A DNA stretch of 64,000 nt from Pseudomonas asgharzadehiana. GTDB lineage: Bacteria > Pseudomonadota > Gammaproteobacteria > Pseudomonadales > Pseudomonadaceae. The position numbers and the translations under genes were made by a program. The stretch lies in the NCBI RefSeq assembly GCF_019139815.1, contig NZ_CP077079.1, positions 1,240,001-1,304,000 on the forward strand. The letters run 5' to 3'. This document shows, piece by piece, positions 19,402 to 29,115 of the stretch. A model generated the notes under the pieces. It made no database searches and had not been told where the DNA came from. It was given only the letters and a program-made list of their open reading frames with translations. How positions within the stretch are numbered: the first letter of the stretch is position 1; each line of letters begins with the position of its first letter.

Positions 19402-19886
19402 CGCATTTACCTCGTTGTCATTGAAGACGGTGTTAATTCTGCCAATAGATGGCTGGAGTTCATGTTTGCAAGCGTCACTAATGCCACGGAAGTTAGGCGA
19501 GCAGACGCCGACTTACCGCGTACAGGCATGTTTAATAGTGAGTGACTAACTATTGCACTCAAGTTGTGCGCAACGTGGCCTTGTTATTGGGGCTTGCCCT
19601 CAAATGCAGCCAGCCTTCCGGGGGGAAGGGCCTGGCGCCGGCGCCGTAGAGCGTTGATAGAGGCAATTAGCCCTTTTTAATCAATCTCTTAAGCGTTAGC
19701 ACCGACACATTCGGGTAAGCGCTGCCTTGGCCTATAGGGGATAGCAATACATCCTTATCGCCGCCCTCAACTCATATCAGTTGATGATGTGACCCGTGAG
19801 TCAAAGTTGATGGGGCAACTTCGCTACTTCCTTGGGTCGTTATGTAAGTCATCTCTTACAGGAACAGAGAATTTCGTTACCGGTGG
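19402..19886 (-). other. Long untranslated leader of the alginate operon (predicted)
   Basis: About 480 bases between the candidate AlgU promoter and the algD start contain no supported gene. The long leader parallels the several-hundred-base leader known for algD in other pseudomonads. It includes a GC-rich palindromic stretch (GGCGCCGGCGCC) near 19632-19645. The transcript start is inferred from the promoter match. Confidence 0.6.
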
Positions 19887-19914
19887 TATGAGCGGTGCTT
19901 TTGGGTGAAGTTCC
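19887..19914 (-). promoter_or_regulatory. Candidate AlgU (sigma-22/RpoE-type) promoter of algD
   Basis: On the minus strand GGAACTT (19914-19908) is followed after 16 bases by TCATA (19891-19887). This fits the AlgU consensus GAACTT-N16/17-TCTGA at the -35 and largely at the -10. A transcript would start near 19880, giving the long leader usual for algD. Confidence 0.8.
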
Positions 19915-20037
19915 TAGCCGCTCATCCTGTTTGCCGAAATTTTTTGAAATATTAGCGGAGATGGCACTAGTACTATATTGATAGCACTTGCTATTTGGGC
20001 CAGTAGTTACAGGTAGTTGGCGCGATGGGATAGTTTT

Positions 20038-20071
20038 GTGCCACTAGTGTTCAAAAAAAGTGGTGCCACTA
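20038..20071. repeat. Direct repeat GTGCCACTA upstream of the algD promoter
   Basis: GTGCCACTA occurs at 20038-20046 and 20063-20071, 25 bases apart. The second copy lies in the palindrome AGTGGTGCCACT and the first overlaps CACTAGTG. It is about 125-155 bases upstream of the AlgU -35 box, a plausible place for an activator or for a DNA-looping protein; the binding protein is unknown. Confidence 0.6.
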
Positions 20072-20174
20072 CGAAAAAAAACGACGGATGTCGAGTGAAA
20101 GAATTGTTAGGTATGCGACAGAATATTTTTTGACGTCAAATAAATGACGATGCGGGGATGAAATGCAATCAAAA

Positions 20175-20264
20175 AGTGGGAGGGGGCTTGCTCCCGATAG
20201 CAGTAAAACAGTCGATATATGAGCCGACTCAAACACCGCCATTGGGGGCAAGCCCTCTCCCACA
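20175..20264. repeat. Inverted REP pair (REPIN)
   Basis: AGTGGGAGGGGGCTTGCTCC starts at 20175 and an opposed unit reading GGGGGCAAGCCCTCTCCCAC ends at 20264. It separates yaaA from the upstream regulatory region of algD. Confidence 0.9.
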
Positions 20265-20299
20265 GGTGCAACTTATCGTCTGAAAGAGGGCGCTAGGCT

Positions 20300-21079
20300 T
20301 CATTCAGGTGCGTGATCGCGCAAAAACACCAGGTTGTCCGGCTTGGACTGCTCCGCATTGAAGCGATAGCCCTGCACGTCGAACTGCTTGAGCCGGGCCG
20401 GGTCGCTGATGCGTTCTTCGATGACGAAACGGCTCATCATGCCGCGGGCTTTTTTCGCGTAGAAACTGATGATCTTGTACTGGCCGTTCTTCAGGTCCTT
20501 GAACTCGGTATTGATGATTCGTGCATTCAACGCCGTGCGCTTGACCGCCGAGAAGTATTCGTTGGACGCCAGGTTAAGCAGCACGTCATCGCCTTGCTCG
20601 GCCAATGCCTGGTTGAGCCACTCGCTGATGCGCGTGCCCCAGAAGGCGTAGAGGTCCTTACCGCGAGCGTTGGCCAGTTTGGTGCCCATCTCCAGGCGAT
20701 ACGGCATCATCAAGTCCAAGGGGCGCAGCAGGCCGTATAGGCCCGAGAGCATGCGCAGGTGGTCCTGGGCGTAGTTGAAATCGGCATCGCTGAAAGTGTC
20801 GGCGTTGAGGCCGGTGTACACGTCGCCTTTGAAGGCGAGCAAGGCCTGCTTGGCGTTCTCGGGGGTGAAAGCGGGCGTCCAACTGCCGAAACGCGCAGCG
20901 TTGAGGCCACCGATTTTATCGGACACGTGCATCAGCTCGCTGATTTGCGCCGGGCTCAGCTCGCGCAATTGTTCGATCAGTTCCTGGGAATGATCGAGGT
21001 ATTGCGGCTGGGTGAAGCGCGGGGTTACCGGCTTTGACTCGAAATCGAGGGTCTTGGCGGGGGAAATCACCATCAGCAT
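20300..21079 (-). CDS. yaaA: Peroxide stress protein YaaA
   Basis: A 259-residue cytoplasmic protein of the YaaA/DUF328 family, which limits free iron and DNA damage under peroxide stress and has a DNA-binding fold. The family hallmark start [15 protein letters not shown] is present, as are [14 protein letters not shown] and the C-terminal [16 protein letters not shown]. Length and start are as usual. It stands alone between REP DNA and a divergently transcribed gene. Confidence 0.95.
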   Translation of the reverse strand: MLMVISPAKTLDFESKPVTPRFTQPQYLDHSQELIEQLRELSPAQISELMHVSDKIGGLNAARFGSWTPAFTPENAKQALLAFKGDVYTGLNADTFSDADFNYAQDHLRMLSGLYGLLRPLDLMMPYRLEMGTKLANARGKDLYAFWGTRISEWLNQALAEQGDDVLLNLASNEYFSAVKRTALNARIINTEFKDLKNGQYKIISFYAKKARGMMSRFVIEERISDPARLKQFDVQGYRFNAEQSKPDNLVFLRDHAPE

Positions 21080-21199
21080 GAAGTCGTCTCCTGTAATCGT
21101 GGGCGCGATTCTAGGGGCTGGGGCGTTTTGACTCCACCTATGATGGCGATAGGCGTGATCCGCTATAGTGGCCGACGACTCTGGAGAGGGAGACCCTGT

Positions 21200-22324
21200 G
21201 TGCGAATAGCGCTTTTATTGTCCGCGTGCCTGTTATGTGTGGGCACCCATGCGGCGCCGGTGGATGTGGCCAGCCTGGACCGTGGTACCTGGCCCGAAAA
21301 GCTCACCAGCCCGGCGCTGTTCGATGTGGCCTCGCGCGCGGAAAACCTGATGTTTGCCCACGGCCTGCTGGCCAGCGAAGCCTTGGATGACGCGGCGCTC
21401 AAGCAGCGCCTGGGCTTGAAGATCATCAACCGGGCCGCCATCGATGACCTGCGCCGCCAGCTCTGGCAGCGCCTGCTGGAAAACTACACCTTCGCCCAGC
21501 AGAGCTGCGAGGTCGATGCCTCGTTCTGTTATCTGGTGGAAAACATGGACGACCTGCGCGAGGAGGCCGGTAAGCTTCAGGTCAGCGAAGACTCCTTCTA
21601 TATAGGCTGGGCCGCTCCCAGCCATGCCTTCCACGAGCGCTATCTGGACGAGCTGCTGCGCAAGGCCGCGCTGTTCCCGCAGATCAGCAGTGAAGTCGCG
21701 CGTTTCGGCGATCACGAGCGCAATGGCGACGAACTCAACGACCGCCTGTTCCTGCTCACCTTCGACGGCGGCCCGGCGCCGGTCAGCGGCAATACCGACT
21801 GGCTGGTCGACTACCTGCGCAAGCAGAAGATGAACGCTACGTTCTTCGTCCTCGGCAGCAGCCTGCAAACCCGTGTGCAACGCAGTTCCGCCGCCGAGGT
21901 AGAGGCGGTGTACCAGGGCCAGTGTGTCGGCACCCAGGGTTGGCAATACCGGTCCCACAGTCATTGGGTGGACTGGCAAAGCTCGATCACCCGCAGTGCG
22001 GCGCTGGTGCAGAACCTGATGCCGGAGAACTACGTGCCGCTGTTCCGTCCGCCCTACGGTCAGCGTCGCGCGGACAGCCAGGGCTTCTTCCAGGCGCAGG
22101 GCTTGCAGGTGGCGTTATGGGACATCGATTCCCAGGATGAGCCGGGCAAACTCAAGGCTGAGGAGTCGGCACAACGGGTGTTGACGCTGATGCTGCTGTG
22201 GCGCAAAGGCGTGATTGTGTTTCATGACACCCAGGACAAGGCGCGCGTGGCATTACCGCAGTTGCTGCAGGCGACGGGGCAGAGTGGTCTGGGGTGGCAG
22301 GACTGCCGCGAGGCATTTCGCTGA
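21200..22324 (+). CDS. Polysaccharide deacetylase-like (NodB homology) protein with altered metal motifs
   Basis: A 374-residue exported protein: signal peptide ([17 protein letters not shown]), a helical N-terminal region (about 20-180), then a NodB-type domain (about 180-370). The GTG at 21200 was chosen because GGAGAGGGAG lies seven bases upstream and it starts the signal peptide. Motif 1 reads TFDGGP instead of TFDDGP (the usual metal-binding second Asp is Gly190). Motif 2 reads SHSHWVDW, lacking the usual H-x3-H. RPPYGQ and the late HDT motif are kept. It may be a non-canonical or inactive deacetylase. Confidence 0.8.
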   Translation: MRIALLLSACLLCVGTHAAPVDVASLDRGTWPEKLTSPALFDVASRAENLMFAHGLLASEALDDAALKQRLGLKIINRAAIDDLRRQLWQRLLENYTFAQQSCEVDASFCYLVENMDDLREEAGKLQVSEDSFYIGWAAPSHAFHERYLDELLRKAALFPQISSEVARFGDHERNGDELNDRLFLLTFDGGPAPVSGNTDWLVDYLRKQKMNATFFVLGSSLQTRVQRSSAAEVEAVYQGQCVGTQGWQYRSHSHWVDWQSSITRSAALVQNLMPENYVPLFRPPYGQRRADSQGFFQAQGLQVALWDIDSQDEPGKLKAEESAQRVLTLMLLWRKGVIVFHDTQDKARVALPQLLQATGQSGLGWQDCREAFR

Positions 22325-22665
22325 GGGGCCCGGCCCTGTTGGGTCTGGGGTATTTTTGGGGGATTTTTTTGCAACATTTCGATGCAGGCGGACTTCCGAC
22401 TTTAACGAGGTACATGGCACTCGGCTAGTGCTATTCGTCATCCTGAAAAATAAACTTCAAAAAAACGTCAAAGTGCTTTTTCCTGTCATGGGTTTTGCGG
22501 TATTACGAAGTCAGATCGCCGAAACCTGCATCACAGGTGGCGTCTTACAAGACTCCTCATGTGGGCAATGCACTTGACGTCACTTAAGGTGCATTTCGGT
22601 GGTCGAATCGAGGCGCAGCACTGTCGTGGTATTGCGTCGACTGGCTCCCACAAAGGTGACCGAGT
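22325..22665. other. Intergenic region upstream of the PhoH-family gene
   Basis: About 340 bases without a supported gene. It contains TGCACTTGACGTCACTTAAG, an imperfect inverted repeat running on into GTGCA at about 22569-22593, and presumably the promoter of the downstream ATPase gene. No terminator or sigma box was clear. Confidence 0.4.
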
Positions 22666-24060
22666 ATGGATGATCATGGACGCACCCCTTCTTCCGACCA
22701 GCCAATCCTTTATGTGCTCGATACCAACGTATTGATCCACGATCCAAACGCTCTGCTTAATTTCGAAGAACACCACGTCGCTATCCCGATGATCGTGCTT
22801 GAGGAACTCGACAAACTCAAAAGTGGGCACCACAGCGTTGCCGCCGAATGCCGCCAGGCTATCCGCCTGATCGACAAGACATTGGGCGAAGCGTCACCGG
22901 AGGACGTTGAAGTCGGCGTGCCGATCCAGCGTGGCAAAAGCGGGCCCAAGGGCTTGCTGTCGATTCTGATGAGCAAGCGCGGCGAGCCCACCAGCCTGCT
23001 GCCGGAAAACCTCAACGACAACAAAATCATCAACCAATTGATCGACCTGCATGCGCGTGACAAGGACCTGCGTGTGGTGCTGGTGACCAAAGACATCAAC
23101 ATGCGCCTCAAGGCCCGAGCGTGTGGGATCGCGGCCGAGGATTACAGTACCGACCAACTGGTCGACGACGTGTCGATGCTGTCCCGTGGTTATCACATGA
23201 TGACCGGCTCGTTCTGGGACCGCGTGAGCAAGGTCGAAACCCGTCAGGACCATGGCCGCACCTGGCATCAGGTACAACTGATCGACAACCTTCCGGCCGT
23301 GCATATCAATGAATTCATCGTCGACGAACAGGGCTTCGTGGGCTGGATCAAAGAGATCCAGGTAGACAAGCTGCTGATCCTCGACCTGCATCAGGAACCC
23401 CTGTTGCACCAGGAAGCCTGGGGCCTGAAACCGCGTGACATCTACCAGAGCCTGGCGCTGTACGCGCTGCTCGACCCGGATATCCATCTGGTCAACCTGA
23501 CCGGCGCCGCTGGCTCGGGGAAAACCATCCTCGCGTTGGCCGCCGCCATCGAGCAGACCATGGTGACCAAGCGTTATCGCCGCATTATCGCCACCCGCAG
23601 CGTGCAGGGCCTGGACCAGGAAATCGGCTTCCTGCCCGGCACCGAGGCGGAAAAAATGGAGCCGTGGCTGGGGGCGATCACCGACAACCTCGAAGCCTTG
23701 CACATGGATGACGAAAACACCCATGGCAGCGTCGACTACATCCTCAGCAAAGTGCCGTTGCAGTTCAAATCCCTCAACTACATCCGAGGTCGCAGCTTCC
23801 AGCAGAGCCTGATTTTGATCGATGAATGCCAGAACCTCACGCCGCACCAGATGAAAACCATCATCACCCGTGCCGGCGCCGGTTCCAAAGTGGTGTGCCT
23901 GGGCAACCTGGCACAGATCGACACCCCTTACCTGTCCGCGACCAGCTCCGGGCTGACGTACCTCACGGAACGCTTCAAAGACTTCCCGAACGGCGTGCAT
24001 ATCGCGCTGCAAGGGGTACCGCGCTCGATTCTGGCCGAATACGCCGAATCGCACCTGTAA
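22666..24060 (+). CDS. PIN domain-PhoH family ATPase (PhoH2/YlaK type)
   Basis: A 464-residue cytoplasmic protein. The N-terminal PIN-type nuclease domain (about 15-150) begins [12 protein letters not shown] and has further acidic residues in [10 protein letters not shown]. The C-terminal PhoH domain (about 250-460) has a Walker A motif GAAGSGKT and a Walker B-like LILIDECQN. Such PIN-PhoH proteins couple an RNase domain to an RNA helicase-like ATPase. The ATG is preceded by a weak site (AAGGTGACCGAGT). It appears monocistronic, followed by a REP pair. Confidence 0.92.
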   Translation: MDDHGRTPSSDQPILYVLDTNVLIHDPNALLNFEEHHVAIPMIVLEELDKLKSGHHSVAAECRQAIRLIDKTLGEASPEDVEVGVPIQRGKSGPKGLLSILMSKRGEPTSLLPENLNDNKIINQLIDLHARDKDLRVVLVTKDINMRLKARACGIAAEDYSTDQLVDDVSMLSRGYHMMTGSFWDRVSKVETRQDHGRTWHQVQLIDNLPAVHINEFIVDEQGFVGWIKEIQVDKLLILDLHQEPLLHQEAWGLKPRDIYQSLALYALLDPDIHLVNLTGAAGSGKTILALAAAIEQTMVTKRYRRIIATRSVQGLDQEIGFLPGTEAEKMEPWLGAITDNLEALHMDDENTHGSVDYILSKVPLQFKSLNYIRGRSFQQSLILIDECQNLTPHQMKTIITRAGAGSKVVCLGNLAQIDTPYLSATSSGLTYLTERFKDFPNGVHIALQGVPRSILAEYAESHL

Positions 24061-24071
24061 ACGCGATCAAG

Positions 24072-24163
24072 GGGGGAGGGGGCTTGCTCCCGATTGCTGT
24101 GGGCCAGTTAACAGAAATGTTGAATGTGCCACCGCTGTCGGGTTCAAGCCCCCTTCCACATTT
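24072..24163. repeat. Inverted REP pair (REPIN)
   Basis: GGGGGAGGGGGCTTGCTCCC near 24072-24095 opposes a degenerate unit, TCGGGTTCAAGCCCCCTTCC, at about 24139-24160. It separates the PhoH-family gene from moaC. Confidence 0.85.
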
Positions 24164-24211
24164 TGTTCCGTGTTGGGTTTACAATCGCGGCTCCTGATCA
24201 GGAGTATCGCT

Positions 24212-24685
24212 GTGCTGACTCATCTCGATTCCCAAGGCCGCGCCCATATGGTCGACGTCACTGACAAGTCCGTGACGTTCCGTGAAGCGGTGGCTGAAGC
24301 GCGGGTGCGCATGTTGCCCGAAACCCTGCAAATGATTGTCGACGGCGCCCATCCCAAGGGTGACGTGTTTGCCGTGGCCCGCATTGCCGGGATCCAGGCC
24401 GCGAAAAAAACCAGTGATCTGATCCCCCTGTGTCATCCGCTGATGTTGACGGGCGTCAAGGTCGAACTCAGTGCCGAGGGCGCAGACTGTGTGCATATCG
24501 TCGCGCGCTGCAAGCTCTCCGGGCAGACCGGTGTGGAGATGGAAGCATTGACCGCCGCCAGTGTCGCGGCACTGACGATCTACGACATGTGCAAGGCGGT
24601 GGATCGCGGCATGACCATCGAAAGTATTCGCCTGCTGGAAAAACTCGGCGGCAAGAGCGGCCATTTCAAGGCGGATGAACAATGA
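24212..24685 (+). CDS. moaC: Cyclic pyranopterin monophosphate synthase MoaC
   Basis: A 157-residue enzyme of molybdenum cofactor synthesis, acting after MoaA to form cyclic pyranopterin monophosphate. Conserved segments are HMVDVTDK (residues 11-18), [13 protein letters not shown] with the active-site histidine, and [19 protein letters not shown]. The GTG at 24212 is preferred because AGGAG lies seven bases upstream. The moaD start overlaps its stop (ATGA), so moaC-moaD-moaE form an operon. Confidence 0.97.
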   Translation: MLTHLDSQGRAHMVDVTDKSVTFREAVAEARVRMLPETLQMIVDGAHPKGDVFAVARIAGIQAAKKTSDLIPLCHPLMLTGVKVELSAEGADCVHIVARCKLSGQTGVEMEALTAASVAALTIYDMCKAVDRGMTIESIRLLEKLGGKSGHFKADEQ

Positions 24686-24924
24686 GCGTCAACGTACTGT
24701 TTTTTGCGCGCTACGCCGAAGCGGTGGGCTTCGATTCGCTGGAAATGGAAGGCGACTTCGCGACTGTCGACGCGGTGCGCCAGGCATTGGCCGCTGATCC
24801 GGAGTTCGCAGTGCTCAACGAAACGAGCCTGATGTGCGCGCGCAACGAGGAGCTGTGCAGCCTCGACGAACCGGTGCAGGCCGGCGATGAAGTGGCGTTT
24901 TTCCCGCCCGTGACCGGAGGCTGA
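24682..24924 (+). CDS. moaD: Molybdopterin synthase sulfur-carrier subunit MoaD
   Basis: An 80-residue ubiquitin-like protein carrying sulfur as a C-terminal thiocarboxylate for MoaE. It ends in the required Gly-Gly (PPVTGG). The N-terminal strand [14 protein letters not shown] and length match the family. It overlaps moaC by four bases and lies three bases before moaE. Confidence 0.97.
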   Translation: MSVNVLFFARYAEAVGFDSLEMEGDFATVDAVRQALAADPEFAVLNETSLMCARNEELCSLDEPVQAGDEVAFFPPVTGG

Positions 24925-24926
24925 AC

Positions 24927-25376
24927 ATGGCCATCTGCGTGCAGGTCGAAGCGTTCGATCCCGGGGCTGAAGTCAACGCGATGCACGCGGCCAATGTGGG
25001 CGTGGGCGCGGTGGTGAGTTTTGTCGGCTATGTGCGCGACTTCAATGATGGCCGCGACGTGTCGGGGATGTTTCTGGAGCACTACCCCGGCATGACCGAA
25101 AAGGCCCTGGCCAAGATTGCCGTTGAGGCTGAGCAGCGCTGGCCGTTGCTCAAGTTGGAGGTGTTGCACCGCGTCGGCGCGCTGGAGCCGGGTGAGCCGA
25201 TTGTGTTCGTGGCGGCGGCCAGTGCCCATCGCCAGGCGGCATTTGACGCCTGTGCGTTTGTGATGGATTACCTGAAAACGCGGGCACCGTTCTGGAAAAA
25301 GGAAAACACGCCCGACGGTGCGCGCTGGGTGGAAGGGCGCGACAGCGACCACGCTGCTGCAGACCGCTGGAAATAG
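24927..25376 (+). CDS. moaE: Molybdopterin synthase catalytic subunit MoaE
   Basis: A 149-residue enzyme that, with MoaD, converts cyclic pyranopterin to molybdopterin. Family motifs include GAVVSFVGYVRDFNDG, LEHYPGMTEKAL, RVGALEPGEPIVFV and KTRAPFWKKE with the catalytic lysines. Its length is normal. A hairpin with a T-run follows 20 bases after the stop. Confidence 0.97.
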   Translation: MAICVQVEAFDPGAEVNAMHAANVGVGAVVSFVGYVRDFNDGRDVSGMFLEHYPGMTEKALAKIAVEAEQRWPLLKLEVLHRVGALEPGEPIVFVAAASAHRQAAFDACAFVMDYLKTRAPFWKKENTPDGARWVEGRDSDHAAADRWK

Positions 25377-25395
25377 CACGCCAAACACAGATGCA

Positions 25396-25430
25396 AATGT
25401 GGGAGGGTGCAAGCCCCTCCCACATTTTTT
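25396..25430. terminator. REP-like hairpin acting as terminator between moaE and rhlB
   Basis: AATGTGGGAGGG pairs with CCCTCCCACATT around a short GCAAG-type loop and is followed on the plus strand by TTTTTT, giving an intrinsic terminator for moaCDE. The A-run on the other side means it may also end the convergent rhlB transcript. Confidence 0.8.
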
Positions 25431-25445
25431 AGCGCATTCCAACCG

Positions 25446-26906
25446 TTAAGGGCGTTTGCGCTCCACGGCCCGCAACAGATGCGTCGGCGGCGTCTCGCAG
25501 CTGATCTTGCGCCCCAGCAGCGCCTCGATCGACGGCAACTGGTACGAGTCGTCCTCGCCCGCAAAGCTGATCGACACACCGGCAGCGCCTGCACGACCGG
25601 TACGGCCAATGCGGTGCACGTAGTCGTCCGGTACTTCCGGCAGGGTGAAGTTGATCACGTGGCTGATGCCGTCAATGTGAATCCCGCGCCCGGCCACATC
25701 GGTGGCCACCAGCACGCGAATCTTGCCTTCGCGGAAACCTTCCAGGGTCTTGATGCGCTTGTGCTGCGGCACATCGCCGGACAGTTGCGCGGCGTTGACG
25801 CCATCGCGCACCAGGCGTTCCTCGATGCGGCGCACTTCGTCCTTGCGGTTGGCGAACACCATGACGCGTTCCCAGCCGTTGTCGTTGACCAGGTTGTAGA
25901 GCAGCTTGTACTTGTCGGCACCGGCCACGGCATAGATATGCTGTTCGACGTTTTCGCTGGCGACGTTCAGCGCCTCGATCTCGACGATGGACGGGTCGGT
26001 GGTCCACTGCTTGGCGAGGTTCATCACGTCTTCGGTGAAGGTCGCGGAGAACAGCAGGGTCTGGCGCTCGCTCTTGGGCGGGGTCTGGCGAATGATCTGG
26101 CGCACTTGTGGGATAAAGCCCATGTCGAGCATGCGGTCGGCTTCGTCCAGCACCATGACTTCGACCATATCCAAATGCACGTCGCCGCGCTGGTTGAAGT
26201 CCAGCAGGCGGCCCGGCGTGGCCACCAGAATGTCGCAATGGCGGGCTTCGAGGTGCTTGAGCTGCTTGTCGAAGTCCATGCCGCCGACGAACGTCATGAC
26301 GTTCAGGCCCGTGTACTTGGTCAGGTCGGCGGCGTCTTTGGCGATCTGCACCACCAGCTCGCGAGTGGGAGCGATGATCAGCGCGCGCGGTTCACCCATG
26401 TAGCGTTCTTTGGGCGGCGGCGTTTGCAACAGTTGGGTGATGATCGAAATCAGGAACGCGGCGGTCTTGCCGGTACCGGTTTGCGCGCGGCCGATGGCGT
26501 CTTTGCCCGCGAGGGTAAAGCCCAGCACTTGTGCCTGGATGGGCGTGCAGTACGGGAAACCCAGGTCCTGGATGGCGTGCATCAGTTCCGGGGCCAGTTT
26601 GAAGTCGTGGAAGCGGGTTTTGCCTTCCTGGGGCTCGACGACGAAGTCTTCGAGTTTCCAGGGGATGACGACCGGCTTGGGTGCTCGCTCACGGCGAGGC
26701 TTGGGCGCAGGTTCGGCTTTTACCTCAGCAGGTATGGCCTGTGCGGGTGGCGTCACCGTCGGCGTCTTCGGCTGGGCGACAGGTGCTGTCCGGTCTGGCT
26801 GTTGGCCGTCATTACGGTTGCCGGGCGTGGGGACAGGAGCACTGGAATCAGGCGCGAGCGGCTCAGCCTCGTTTTTGCCGAACATCTTCTTGAGTGCTTT
26901 GAGCAC
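25446..26906 (-). CDS. rhlB: DEAD-box ATP-dependent RNA helicase RhlB
   Basis: A 486-residue RNA helicase, a degradosome partner in related bacteria. A proline- and charge-rich N-terminal extension (about 1-85) precedes the Q motif ([18 protein letters not shown]), Walker [13 protein letters not shown] box [15 protein letters not shown], and the C-terminal [10 protein letters not shown]. The frame is complete. The extension is variable among pseudomonads and likely disordered. It converges on moaE and is transcribed alone. Confidence 0.93.
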   Translation of the reverse strand: MLKALKKMFGKNEAEPLAPDSSAPVPTPGNRNDGQQPDRTAPVAQPKTPTVTPPAQAIPAEVKAEPAPKPRRERAPKPVVIPWKLEDFVVEPQEGKTRFHDFKLAPELMHAIQDLGFPYCTPIQAQVLGFTLAGKDAIGRAQTGTGKTAAFLISIITQLLQTPPPKERYMGEPRALIIAPTRELVVQIAKDAADLTKYTGLNVMTFVGGMDFDKQLKHLEARHCDILVATPGRLLDFNQRGDVHLDMVEVMVLDEADRMLDMGFIPQVRQIIRQTPPKSERQTLLFSATFTEDVMNLAKQWTTDPSIVEIEALNVASENVEQHIYAVAGADKYKLLYNLVNDNGWERVMVFANRKDEVRRIEERLVRDGVNAAQLSGDVPQHKRIKTLEGFREGKIRVLVATDVAGRGIHIDGISHVINFTLPEVPDDYVHRIGRTGRAGAAGVSISFAGEDDSYQLPSIEALLGRKISCETPPTHLLRAVERKRP

Positions 26907-27007
26907 GGTGATCTCATTAATTGGTTAAGGAATATACGCCGGCCAGTGTAATGCAAGAATCGGGCGCGGCGTAGTGCGTCTGTCATACGGCTACCTAAAC
27001 GCGGCGT

Positions 27008-27793
<786 letters not shown>

Positions 27794-27799
27794 TCACTC

Positions 27800-27815
27800 T
27801 GGTACGGCGCTTGCT
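27800..27815 (+). promoter_or_regulatory. Sigma-54 (RpoN) promoter upstream of aapJ
   Basis: TGGTACGGCGCTTGCT matches the -24/-12 consensus TGGYRYR-N4-TTGCW at every defined position, with the GG and GC pairs 10 bases apart. It is 197 bases upstream of the aapJ start and implies NtrC-like or two-component activation of the transporter operon. Confidence 0.85.
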
Positions 27816-28011
27816 ATGCACAAAGCGATGTCAGGTCTCTCTCGTGGCGGTAACACTATCAGTGACAGCCGCCTCTGGGATAGCAACTGGACTTATAGCG
27901 ACAGCCTCATGCCGTTTGACCCCAAAAAAAGCCAACACGGGTCAAGATCGCCTCAAAAGGGTGCGGTGGGGTTCGAGCTCCGACACAACAAGAGCAAAAC
28001 TGGAGGTTTGA
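27816..28011 (+). other. Leader region of the aap operon
   Basis: About 185 bases of predicted 5' untranslated RNA follow the sigma-54 box. A ribosome site CTGGAGGTTTGA directly precedes aapJ. No convincing leader peptide was seen. Confidence 0.5.
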
Positions 28012-29043
28012 ATGAAGGTATTGAAATCCACCCTGGCCATCGTTTCCGCGGCCGCTGTACTGGGTGTCAGTGGTTTCGCCCAAGCCGGCGCCACCCTGGA
28101 CGCCGTGCAGAAGAAAGGCTTTGTGCAATGTGGCGTGAGTGACGGCCTGCCGGGTTTCTCGGTACCGGATGCCAGCGGCAAGATCCTGGGGATCGATGCT
28201 GACGTATGCCGCGCTGTTGCCGCTGCCGTGTTCGGCGACGCGACCAAGGTCAAGTTCAGCCAGTTGAACGCCAAGGAGCGTTTCACCGCGCTTCAGTCGG
28301 GCGAAGTAGACATCTTGTCCCGTAACACCACCATGACCAGCTCCCGCGATGCGGGCATGGGCCTGAAATTCCCGGGTTTCATCACCTACTACGACGGCAT
28401 CGGCTTCCTGGTTAACAACAAACTGGGCGTTAAAAGCGCCAAGGAACTGGACGGTGCAACTATCTGCATCCAGGCCGGTACCACCACTGAACTGAACGTT
28501 TCCGACTACTTCCGTGGCAACGGTCTGAAATACACCCCGATCACCTTCGACACCTCCGATGAAAGCGCCAAGTCGCTGGAATCCGGTCGTTGCGACGTGC
28601 TGACCTCCGACAAGTCCCAACTGTTCGCCCAGCGCAGCAAGTTGGCCTCGCCGAAGGACTACGTGGTTCTGCCGGAAACCATTTCCAAAGAGCCCCTGGG
28701 CCCGGTGGTACGTAACGGTGACGACGAGTGGCTGGCCATCGTGCGCTGGGTAGGCTACGCCATGCTCAACGCCGAAGAAGCCGGTATTACTTCGAAAAAC
28801 GTTGAAGCTGAAGCCAAGTCCACCAAGAACCCGGACGTCGCGCGTCTGCTCGGTGCCGACGGCGAATACGGCAAAGACTTGAAAGTGAAGAAAGACTGGG
28901 TCGTGCAGATCGTCAAGCAAGTGGGTAACTACGGTGAAGTGTTCGAGCGCAACCTCGGCAAGAGCACCCCGTTGGAAATCGACCGTGGCCTGAACGCGCT
29001 GTGGAACAACGGCGGCATTCAATACGCACCGCCTGTGCGCTGA
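28012..29043 (+). CDS. aapJ: General amino-acid ABC transporter, periplasmic binding protein AapJ
   Basis: A 343-residue periplasmic solute-binding protein of the polar amino-acid (glutamate/aspartate/general L-amino acid) type. Signal peptide about residues 1-24 (LAIVSAAAVLGVSGFAQA). Family segments include GFVQCGVSDGLPGFSVPD, DVDILSRNTTMTSSRD and AGTTTELNVSDYFR. Ribosome site TGGAGG. First gene of aapJQMP behind the sigma-54 box. Likely induced by nitrogen status or amino acids, by inference from the promoter. Confidence 0.95.
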   Translation: MKVLKSTLAIVSAAAVLGVSGFAQAGATLDAVQKKGFVQCGVSDGLPGFSVPDASGKILGIDADVCRAVAAAVFGDATKVKFSQLNAKERFTALQSGEVDILSRNTTMTSSRDAGMGLKFPGFITYYDGIGFLVNNKLGVKSAKELDGATICIQAGTTTELNVSDYFRGNGLKYTPITFDTSDESAKSLESGRCDVLTSDKSQLFAQRSKLASPKDYVVLPETISKEPLGPVVRNGDDEWLAIVRWVGYAMLNAEEAGITSKNVEAEAKSTKNPDVARLLGADGEYGKDLKVKKDWVVQIVKQVGNYGEVFERNLGKSTPLEIDRGLNALWNNGGIQYAPPVR

Positions 29044-29115
29044 TCGCTGATGGTTCTGTCACCCGGTGGGCCAACCGCCGGGTGATGTTCTGTTCCATTC
29101 TTTCCGGGGCACTTC

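Noticed and set aside
19980..20080. A second, sigma-54 promoter for algD
   Set aside because: GTGCCA motifs (TGGCAC on the minus strand) are present but no GC pair occurs at the required 10-base spacing.
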